Assembly (NCBI GenBank): GCA_035302145.1
Contig: DATGSX010000045.1
Span: forward strand, 1 to 11,462
Source of the DNA: JAJYTI01 sp035302145
GTDB lineage: Bacteria; Bacteroidota; Bacteroidia; Flavobacteriales; Flavobacteriaceae
DNA: 11,462 bases
Direction of reading: 5' to 3'
Below are positions 6,586 to 11,462 of this stretch, piece by piece; position 1 is the stretch's first letter; each line of letters starts with the position of its first letter. The notes under the pieces were generated by a model, which was not told where the DNA came from, did no database searches, and was given only the letters and a program-made list of their open reading frames with translations. Made by a program: the position numbers and the translations under genes.

Positions 6586-7776
6586 ATGAATTTACACGAA
6601 TATCAAGCAAAACAAATTCTTAACAGCTTTGGTGTTAACATACAGCGTGGTGTAGTAGCGCAGACTCCAGAGGAAGCAGTAGAAGCAGCAAAAGAAATTA
6701 CTAAGGAAACTGGCAGCGAGTGGCATGTAATCAAAGCACAGGTGCACGCAGGAGGTAGAGGTAAAGGTGGCGGTGTGAAAATCGCTAAAAACCTAGAAGA
6801 GGTAGAGAAAATTGCAGGTGAGATTATAGGGATGGACCTTATAACACCACAAACTCCGCCAGAAGGTAAAAAAGTACACCAAGTACTAATTGCTGAAGAC
6901 GTGTACTATCCAGGTGAGCATGAACCGGAAGAGTACTATGTAAGTGTTTTATTGAACCGTGCTACGGGTAGAAATATGATTATGTATTCTACCGAAGGAG
7001 GAATGGATATTGAAACCGTTGCAGAAGAAACACCTGAAAAAATATTTTACGAAGAAATCGATCCTGCTGTTGGATTGCAAGGTTTCCAAGCAAGAAAAGT
7101 TGCTTACAACTTAGGTCTTAGCGGAAATGCATTTAAAGAAATGACACGTTTCATATTTGCACTTTATACAGCATACACCGAGTCGGATTCTTCTTTATTT
7201 GAAATCAACCCGGTTTTAAAGACTAGCGACGAGAGAATTATTGCTGTAGATGCTAAAGTAACCTTAGATTCTACCGCTTTATACCGTCACAAGGATTATG
7301 CTGAAATGCGTGATATTCGTGAGGAAAATCCTATTGAAGTAGAAGCTGGTGAGCAAGGATTAAACTATGTAGATCTTGACGGAAACGTTGGATGTATGGT
7401 AAATGGTGCAGGACTTGCCATGGCAACTATGGACTTGATTAAGCAAGCTGGTGGTGATCCAGCAAACTTCTTAGATGTTGGTGGTACAGCAAATGCTGAG
7501 CGTGTAGAGGCTGCTTTCCATTTAATTCTTAAAGATCCTAACGTAAAAGCAATTCTAATCAACATTTTTGGTGGAATCGTACGTTGTGATATGGTAGCGC
7601 AGGGTATAATTGATGCGTATAACAATATAGGAACTATAGATGTGCCAATTATAGTAAGATTACAAGGAACCAACGCAGATGTAGGGAAGGAGCTTATAGA
7701 CGCAAGCGGATTGAATGTACATTCGGTAATCGAATTCCAAGAAGCTGCAGATAAAGTTCAAGAATTACTAGGCTAA
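6586..7776 (+). CDS. sucC: Succinate-CoA ligase (ADP-forming) subunit beta
   Basis: This is the beta subunit of the TCA-cycle enzyme that converts succinyl-CoA, ADP and phosphate to succinate, CoA and ATP in the cytoplasm. The 396-residue length is close to that of the E. coli protein. The N-terminus MNLHEYQAKQIL is canonical. The ATP-grasp domain shows KAQVHAGGRGKGGGVKIAKN (about residues 50-69), and the metal ligands are E206-I-N208-P and D222 (spacing 14, as in E. coli). The C-terminal ligase domain contains LDGNVGCMVNGAGLAMATMD, NFLDVGGTANAERVEAAF and INIFGGIVRCDMVAQGI, the family signature. The alpha-subunit gene sucD, adjacent in E. coli, is not here: two terminators follow directly. 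I believe separated sucC and sucD is common in Flavobacteriia, so this is probably lineage-typical rather than a loss. Confidence 0.97.
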   Translation: MNLHEYQAKQILNSFGVNIQRGVVAQTPEEAVEAAKEITKETGSEWHVIKAQVHAGGRGKGGGVKIAKNLEEVEKIAGEIIGMDLITPQTPPEGKKVHQVLIAEDVYYPGEHEPEEYYVSVLLNRATGRNMIMYSTEGGMDIETVAEETPEKIFYEEIDPAVGLQGFQARKVAYNLGLSGNAFKEMTRFIFALYTAYTESDSSLFEINPVLKTSDERIIAVDAKVTLDSTALYRHKDYAEMRDIREENPIEVEAGEQGLNYVDLDGNVGCMVNGAGLAMATMDLIKQAGGDPANFLDVGGTANAERVEAAFHLILKDPNVKAILINIFGGIVRCDMVAQGIIDAYNNIGTIDVPIIVRLQGTNADVGKELIDASGLNVHSVIEFQEAADKVQELLG

Positions 7777-7788
7777 TAAACATAGATT

Positions 7789-7810
7789 AAAAACCTCGTT
7801 TTAGGTTTTT
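7789..7810 (+). terminator. First sucC terminator
   Basis: AAAAACCT (7789-7796) pairs with AGGTTTTT (7803-7810) across a 6-base loop, beginning 12 bases after the sucC stop. The T-run is part of the stem, so it is probably modest alone. It may also work on the opposite strand. Confidence 0.65.
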
Positions 7811-7819
7811 ACATACTAC

Positions 7820-7878
7820 TATCGCAAATTCCTTTTCAAAATAACTATATTTTGAAAAGGAATTTGCGATATTTTTTT
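7820..7878 (+). terminator. Second sucC terminator with a perfect 24-bp stem
   Basis: Bases 7820-7843 are the exact reverse complement of 7848-7871, with a 4-base ACTA loop and seven Ts (7872-7878) directly after. The strand of the T-run shows it acts on rightward transcription from sucC. The stem is unusually long and mismatch-free for an intrinsic terminator. Confidence 0.85.
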
Positions 7879-7930
7879 ACTGTTTGGCTGAGAGATCTAA
7901 AAATTAACGAAAGATATATCCAATTCTTTT

Positions 7931-7960
7931 TTGATTAGAAAATTTAATTGTTTAGGTTTG
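7931..7960 (+). promoter_or_regulatory. Strong consensus promoter in the sucC-rluF gap
   Basis: TTG (7931-7933), exactly 19 bases, then TAGGTTTG (7953-7960) is a full match to the Bacteroidota consensus and the best promoter in the window. It points right, with the predicted start near 7967. No rightward gene follows: the next coding region, rluF, is on the other strand. The likely product is therefore an untranslated RNA. Confidence 0.55.
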
Positions 7961-7966
7961 TAAGGA

Positions 7967-8170
7967 ACGCAGACAAAATACTTCTTAATAGTATATAACT
8001 GCTCAATAATTTATTGAAAAGTATAAAGGTAAATCCTTATTTTATAAGGATAAAAAGCGTGAAGTACTAGCAATAGTCTTCATGGAATGGTTGAGATTTC
8101 ATAATTGAAATTTAATTTGGTTAGTTAGTTGAATTAAAGCCGTACATTACTCAATCGATGTACGGTTTTA
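7967..8170 (+). ncRNA. Candidate small RNA, about 200 nt, unassigned
   Basis: The interval lies between a consensus promoter (7931-7960) and a terminator-like stem (8136-8169) and contains no credible ORF. The sequence shows a series of local stem-loops. GCAG (7969-7972) pairs with CTGC (7999-8002), enclosing ATACT (7978-7982) with AGTAT (7990-7994). ATCCTTAT (8033-8040) pairs with ATAAGGAT (8044-8051). Bases 8058-8064 pair with 8078-8084 (one G-U), extended by ACT/AGT (8066-8068 with 8075-8077) past one bulged base. ATTTCA (8096-8101) pairs with TGAAAT (8106-8111), and last comes the closing stem. I looked for hallmark sequences of RNase P, SRP RNA and tmRNA and saw none; a 6S-like RNA is not excluded. 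AT-rich DNA gives chance hairpins, so the main support is promoter plus terminator with no gene between. Confidence 0.4.
8136..8169. terminator. Bidirectional terminator between the candidate RNA and rluF
   Basis: CCGTACAT (8140-8147) pairs with ATGTACGG (8158-8165) around a 10-base loop. The stem extends by AAAG (8136-8139) against TTTT (8166-8169), with one G-U. Read leftward it lies 19 bases past the rluF stop and ends in CTTT; read rightward it ends in TTTTATAT. It can therefore serve rluF and the proposed RNA. Confidence 0.75.
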
Positions 8171-8188
8171 TATCAACTTCCAAAACAC

Positions 8189-8902
8189 TTATAGTGTACC
8201 AGTTTCTTTATACAATTCGTCGACCTCAGCCTTAGTTAAGTATCGCCACTCCCCAATTGGCAGGTCGCCGAGCTCTATGTGCATTAGACGCACACGCTTC
8301 AAAGCTTCTACCCTGTAATTAAAATGTTCACACATACGACGAATCTGTCGGTTTAATCCTTGTTTTAATACGATGCGAAAAGTAAAACGACTTAACTGCT
8401 CTACTTCACAGCGTTGTGTTACCGTGTCAAGAATCGGTACACCAGAACCCATTTTCTGAATAAAACTAGAGGTTACTGGTCGATTCACCCGAACAATATA
8501 TTCTTTTTCATGTTGGTATTCCGCACGGAGTATCTTGTTCACGATATCGCCATCATTGGTCATCAATAACAAACCTTCGCTAGGTTTATCCAACCTACCA
8601 ACATGAAATATACGTTTAGGGTAGTTTATAAAATCAATTACATTTCCAGAAACTCGGGTGTCGGTGGTACAAGTAATACCTACAGGTTTATTTAAAATAA
8701 GATAGATATTTTCCACTTCTTCTTTTATAGGTTTACCATCTATAGCAATAGTATCTTCTTCCGTTACACGATCGCCCAATACAGCCAATCTACCATTGAT
8801 AGTTACCCGTTTGCTTTCTATAAGTGTATCGGCTTGTCTTCTAGAACAATAACCGCTACTACTAATCGCTTTGTTTATTCTTATGGTATCTTTTGTATTC
8901 AT
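8189..8902 (-). CDS. rluF: 23S rRNA pseudouridine synthase, RluF type
   Basis: RluF isomerises uridine 2604 (E. coli numbering) of 23S rRNA to pseudouridine in the cytoplasm. The 237-residue product starts with an S4 RNA-binding domain (about residues 8-60: RINKAISSSGYCSRRQADTL). The RsuA/RluB/E/F-type catalytic domain follows, with LILNKPVGI (68-76), VGRLDKPSEGLLLMTNDGD (101-119; D105 is the expected catalytic aspartate), AEYQHEKEY (127-135), SGVPILDTVT (153-162) and QGLNRQIRRMCEHF (181-194). NKILRA, HEKEY, GVPIL-TVT and QGLNRQIRRMCEHF match E. coli RluF closely from memory, which favours RluF over RluB, RluE or RsuA. The lysine-rich C-terminal tail of E. coli RluF is absent. The ATG lies 41 bp downstream of the EamA gene on the same strand with no promoter-like sequence between, so co-transcription is likely. 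Confidence 0.92.
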   Translation of the reverse strand: MNTKDTIRINKAISSSGYCSRRQADTLIESKRVTINGRLAVLGDRVTEEDTIAIDGKPIKEEVENIYLILNKPVGITCTTDTRVSGNVIDFINYPKRIFHVGRLDKPSEGLLLMTNDGDIVNKILRAEYQHEKEYIVRVNRPVTSSFIQKMGSGVPILDTVTQRCEVEQLSRFTFRIVLKQGLNRQIRRMCEHFNYRVEALKRVRLMHIELGDLPIGEWRYLTKAEVDELYKETGTL

Positions 8903-8943
8903 AATCTTTTTTGTGTTCTATAAGTCTAATCAGTACCGTGTGA

Positions 8944-9849
8944 TTAACTTTTCCGCATAAATTGCTTTTTGTTCATGTTAATCATCACTACTGAAAGTAA
9001 GATAATAATTATTCCTAACCATTGTATCCATACTACCGCTTCCTTTAACAAAATAAGAGCGCTAAGTACCGACACAGGAAGTTCTACCGAGGCAACAATA
9101 CTACCTAGTCCAACTCCAATCCTAGGAAATCCTTGATTGAATAATAGGGGAGGAAGAATGGTGCCAAATAACCCTAAAAACACTCCCCAAGTAATAAAGT
9201 CTTGGAAATTAAAATGCTCTAAAATCTGTAAATTCCAAAAAATAATAGTGGCTAATAATCCACCTAAAACCAAATACTTAGATCGTATAATAGTAGGTAA
9301 TTCTAAACCTACGCTATTAGTGGTAGCCATGGTGGTAGTGAAACTAATAGCAGCTAAGATTCCCAAAACTATGCCTTCCCAATGTAATCTGCCGGAGACA
9401 TCTAAAATATTTACTGCCATCAATGTTCCTATGATGATGGTAATCGCACCAATAATTTTATTTCTAGTAATTAACTTCGGATTGGTTATCGATTCATATA
9501 TCAAGCCAAACCATATGGACTGCATTAATAAAGTAACAGCAACCGAAACAGGGATATATTGAATAGATAAATAATAAAAACTAGAGGTAAAACCCAGAGA
9601 GCTACCAAACAAAACCAATTTTAAATAAGAGTTTTTTTTAGCTTTTACTGGTTTCGTTCCATTTGCACGTTGTTTTCTTTGTATAAAATAACTCAAAATG
9701 CTTAAAACAAGGAAGCCAAATAAATATTGAGAGAAGGTAAGTCCAGCAGTATGTATCTCTTGCATATTAGCAAGTTTCACAAAAGTTGCTAGAACGCCGT
9801 AACTAGACGCTCCAATCCCAACATAAAGTATCCCTTTTAATTGTTTCAT
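8944..9849 (-). CDS. EamA/DMT superfamily transporter
   Basis: This 301-residue protein has ten hydrophobic segments in two homologous halves of five, the EamA layout of the drug/metabolite transporter superfamily. Examples are LKGILYVGIGASSYGVLATF (helix 1), IPVSVAVTLLMQSIWFGLIY (helix 4), KIIGAITIIIGTLMAVNILD (helix 5), IGVGLGSIVASVELPVSVLS (helix 9) and WIQWLGIIIILLSVVMINMN (helix 10). The xPVSVAVTLL stretch at the end of the first half and the SIVASVELPVSVLSALILLKE stretch in the second are the usual repeat signatures. Such proteins export or exchange amino acids, nucleosides and other metabolites; the substrate cannot be predicted. The ATG at 9849 is 15 bases from the -7 element at 9864-9871, so the transcript should have a leader of only about 8-10 bases. 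It probably forms a two-gene unit with rluF. Confidence 0.88.
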   Translation of the reverse strand: MKQLKGILYVGIGASSYGVLATFVKLANMQEIHTAGLTFSQYLFGFLVLSILSYFIQRKQRANGTKPVKAKKNSYLKLVLFGSSLGFTSSFYYLSIQYIPVSVAVTLLMQSIWFGLIYESITNPKLITRNKIIGAITIIIGTLMAVNILDVSGRLHWEGIVLGILAAISFTTTMATTNSVGLELPTIIRSKYLVLGGLLATIIFWNLQILEHFNFQDFITWGVFLGLFGTILPPLLFNQGFPRIGVGLGSIVASVELPVSVLSALILLKEAVVWIQWLGIIIILLSVVMINMNKKQFMRKS

Positions 9850-9863
9850 AAAGATAATTTTTG

Positions 9864-9871
9864 CAAATATA
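9864..9871 (-). promoter_or_regulatory. -7 element for the EamA-rluF unit
   Basis: On the minus strand the sequence reads TATATTTG followed by CA, a perfect TAnnTTTG match. No TTG is present at the -33 distance (the nearest is CTG, + strand 9892-9894), and that region lies inside the terminator hairpin of the upstream peptidase gene. Confidence 0.45.
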
Positions 9872-9874
9872 CGC

Positions 9875-9916
9875 CAAAAAATATCGGGAGGCAGAATTAA
9901 ATAATCTACCTCCCGA
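9875..9916 (-). terminator. Intrinsic terminator of the M28 peptidase gene
   Basis: On the minus strand TCGGGAGG (from 9916) pairs with CCTCCCGA (ending at 9884) around a 17-base loop. ATATTTTTT (down to 9875) follows directly. The GC-rich stem starts 34 bases beyond the peptidase stop codon. Confidence 0.85.
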
Positions 9917-9950
9917 ATACTTTTAAATAGTGTAAACTATTGGCGATGTA

Positions 9951-11462
9951 TTACATACCTCCTTTTCTGTTTGGGCTTCTTTGTGATGGCCATTCAGCTT
10001 GTTTTCCAGTTCTAGGATTTATAGGTAGATTAATCTGCTCCCTATTTACTAACTCCTCCTCTTCACTAGCTAAATAGGTTAATGCAGCGATTAATATAAC
10101 ATTGTTGCGTACATCATCAAATACTATCTTATCGTAGGTATCTAAATTGGTATGCCAAGTAGTTCTCCCATATTCCCAACTTAAAGAGCTTAACATAAAC
10201 CCTGGTATTCCTGCAGCTACGAACGAAGCATGATCCGATCCACCGCCCCAAGGCATTCCAGGAAAGGTAGTCTCTATATGTTGCGTAACCTCATTAGGAG
10301 CATCGCGTAACCATTTTCCTATAAAGTCGTAAGAATGTAAAAATCCTTGTCCGTTAATGCTTGCTACACGACCCGTACCATTATCTTGGTTGAAAACTAC
10401 TTGTGTGTTTGCAACGATTTCTGGATGATCTTCTACAAAAGCTCTAGAACCGTTAAGTCCTTGCTCCTCGCTGCCCCAGTGACCTATAAGAATGGTTCGT
10501 TTAGGGTTTGGATATACTTCTTTAAGTATTCTTGCTACTTCCATCATGGTAATTGTTCCAGTACCATTATCGGTAGCTCCTGTACCACCATCCCATGAGT
10601 CAAGATGGGCAGACAAGATTACATATTCGTTTGGTTTTTCTGTACCTTCTATTTTTGCTACCGTATTAAAAGCAGGTGCCATTCCTTTTCCAGAAGACTG
10701 AGCTATAATATTAAGCTCTGGCTTTTGTCCAGATTGGGCTAGACGATAAACCATGCCATAATCCTCCAAGGATAAATCTACTACAGGAATCTTTTTCGTG
10801 GTTGCTCCGAATATTTTATTGGAACCATACTCTTTAGACCAATAAGAAGTAACAATACCTACAGCACCAGCTTCTTCTAAAGCAGCATGGATGCTTCTTC
10901 TATTATATCCTGTGTTCGATAGGTTTTCGCGCCAAGCCTTTTCCATTTCGCGACGTTCATCCTTCATTTTCTTTAAGCTTTCTTCCGTAGCGAACTCTTC
11001 CCAAGTTGCATCTGGTCTACCTGTTGGTTGCAACATAGATGCCATTACCAACTTTCCTTTTACGTTGGGCAACCATTTAGCAAAACTAATAGAGTCTTTA
11101 ATCTTTTCTGGCAATAAAATTACTTCTGCAGTAACTCCTTTTTTTGAAGTCGATGGACTCCAAGCTAATTGCATTCCATATAACGACTGTACTCGTGGCG
11201 AAACCATATCGATATGCGAAATGCCTCGTTCCCATGCTCTCCATTCACCCCATTGTTGGTTTTCCGCTTCAATACCCCAACTCTTGTATTTATTGACCAC
11301 CCAGTGGTGTGATGCTTCCATTTCTGGGGTACCCACCAAACGCGGACCTATCTGATCCATAAGCTCGTGGGCCATTTGCTCTAATTGTGAGTCGTTGTTC
11401 GCTTTTTCAACTATGGCTTCAATAACAGCTTTATCTTGAGCGACTGCTGATACGCTTCCAAA
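9951..11462 (-). CDS. Secreted M28-family zinc peptidase, carboxypeptidase Q-like (5' end outside window)
   Basis: The frame stays open to the window edge, so 503 residues are visible and the start codon is missing. The first methionine inside (11375) is not the start. The 29 codons before it read on as FGSVSAVAQDKAVIEAIVEK and further, which looks like the end of a signal peptide (cleavage near VAQ) and the family's normal N-terminus (LEQMAHELMDQIGPRLVGTP). The co-catalytic zinc site is complete in visible numbering: H286 (SAHLDSWDGG), D298 (GATDNGTG), E332-E333 (GSEEQG), D360 (NQDNG) and H411 (GGGSDHASF). A PA-like insert (about 110-250) precedes the catalytic core. The HLDSWD and IGPRLVGT motifs suggest the carboxypeptidase Q (PGCP)-like branch, which releases amino acids from short peptides. 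Location is periplasmic or extracellular. No lipobox or C-terminal secretion domain is visible; the protein ends RSPNRKGGM. It has its own terminator at 9875-9916. Confidence 0.92.
   Translation of the reverse strand, partial: FGSVSAVAQDKAVIEAIVEKANNDSQLEQMAHELMDQIGPRLVGTPEMEASHHWVVNKYKSWGIEAENQQWGEWRAWERGISHIDMVSPRVQSLYGMQLAWSPSTSKKGVTAEVILLPEKIKDSISFAKWLPNVKGKLVMASMLQPTGRPDATWEEFATEESLKKMKDERREMEKAWRENLSNTGYNRRSIHAALEEAGAVGIVTSYWSKEYGSNKIFGATTKKIPVVDLSLEDYGMVYRLAQSGQKPELNIIAQSSGKGMAPAFNTVAKIEGTEKPNEYVILSAHLDSWDGGTGATDNGTGTITMMEVARILKEVYPNPKRTILIGHWGSEEQGLNGSRAFVEDHPEIVANTQVVFNQDNGTGRVASINGQGFLHSYDFIGKWLRDAPNEVTQHIETTFPGMPWGGGSDHASFVAAGIPGFMLSSLSWEYGRTTWHTNLDTYDKIVFDDVRNNVILIAALTYLASEEEELVNREQINLPINPRTGKQAEWPSQRSPNRKGGM

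Noticed and set aside
7820..7871. The perfect 24-bp palindrome as a miniature transposable element.
   Set aside because: There is no flanking target duplication and it is directly followed by a T-run after a gene stop, so a terminator is the simpler reading.
8082..8108. Tiny ORF MEWLRFHN inside the candidate RNA.
   Set aside because: Eight codons, no ribosome-binding context, and partly inside a predicted hairpin. It is too short to distinguish from chance.
9137..9562. 141-codon plus-strand frame opposite the EamA gene.
   Set aside because: It is antisense to a well-supported transporter, has an unstructured composition and no promoter; it is a shadow of the real gene.
10891..11355. 154-codon plus-strand frame opposite the M28 peptidase.
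   Set aside because: The opposite strand encodes a peptidase with all zinc ligands; this frame shows no recognisable domain.
11373..11375. ATG at 11375 as the start of the M28 peptidase.
   Set aside because: The frame continues upstream to the window edge with family-typical sequence and a signal-peptide-like end, so the true start lies outside the window.

Overview
The window looks like chromosomal DNA from a member of the Bacteroidota, probably Flavobacteriia or Flavobacteriales. It is AT-rich. Several genes are preceded by the Bacteroidota -7 element TAnnTTTG, and starts mostly lack Shine-Dalgarno sequences and sit after A-rich leaders. It also carries a DUF5687 protein, a family I know essentially from this phylum. 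I see no mobile element, CRISPR array, tRNA or rRNA.

Layout. Positions 1-276 (minus) hold the start of a DUF5687 membrane protein, cut by the window edge. Positions 515-784 (plus) hold a monocistronic 89-residue membrane protein followed by a hairpin terminator. Positions 935-5614 (plus) are the most interesting part: three overlapping genes behind one promoter. They encode a membrane-anchored SGNH hydrolase-fold protein, a secreted SGNH protein with a LysM domain inside its catalytic fold, and an MBOAT O-acyltransferase of the AlgI/PatA type. This matches the logic of envelope O-acetylation machines: MBOAT moves acetyl across the inner membrane, and SGNH partners transfer it to or remove it from a glycan. 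The LysM domain points to peptidoglycan as the glycan, which is an inference. Positions 5692-6438 (plus) encode a YoaK/DUF1275 membrane protein. Positions 6586-7776 (plus) encode sucC, the beta subunit of succinyl-CoA synthetase, without sucD next to it. Two tandem terminators follow, the second a perfect 24-bp hairpin.

The 412-base gap from 7777 to 8188 is not empty. After the sucC terminators it has a textbook promoter (TTG-N19-TAGGTTTG, 7931-7960), a run of local hairpins and a closing terminator stem at 8136-8169, with no coding capacity. I propose an uncharacterised small RNA of about 200 nt.

From 8189 to the end all genes are on the minus strand: an RluF-type 23S rRNA pseudouridine synthase, an EamA/DMT transporter 41 bp upstream of it in the same orientation (probably co-transcribed), and a secreted M28-family zinc peptidase whose signal-peptide end is cut by the window edge. 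A terminator and the EamA promoter are packed between the peptidase and the transporter.
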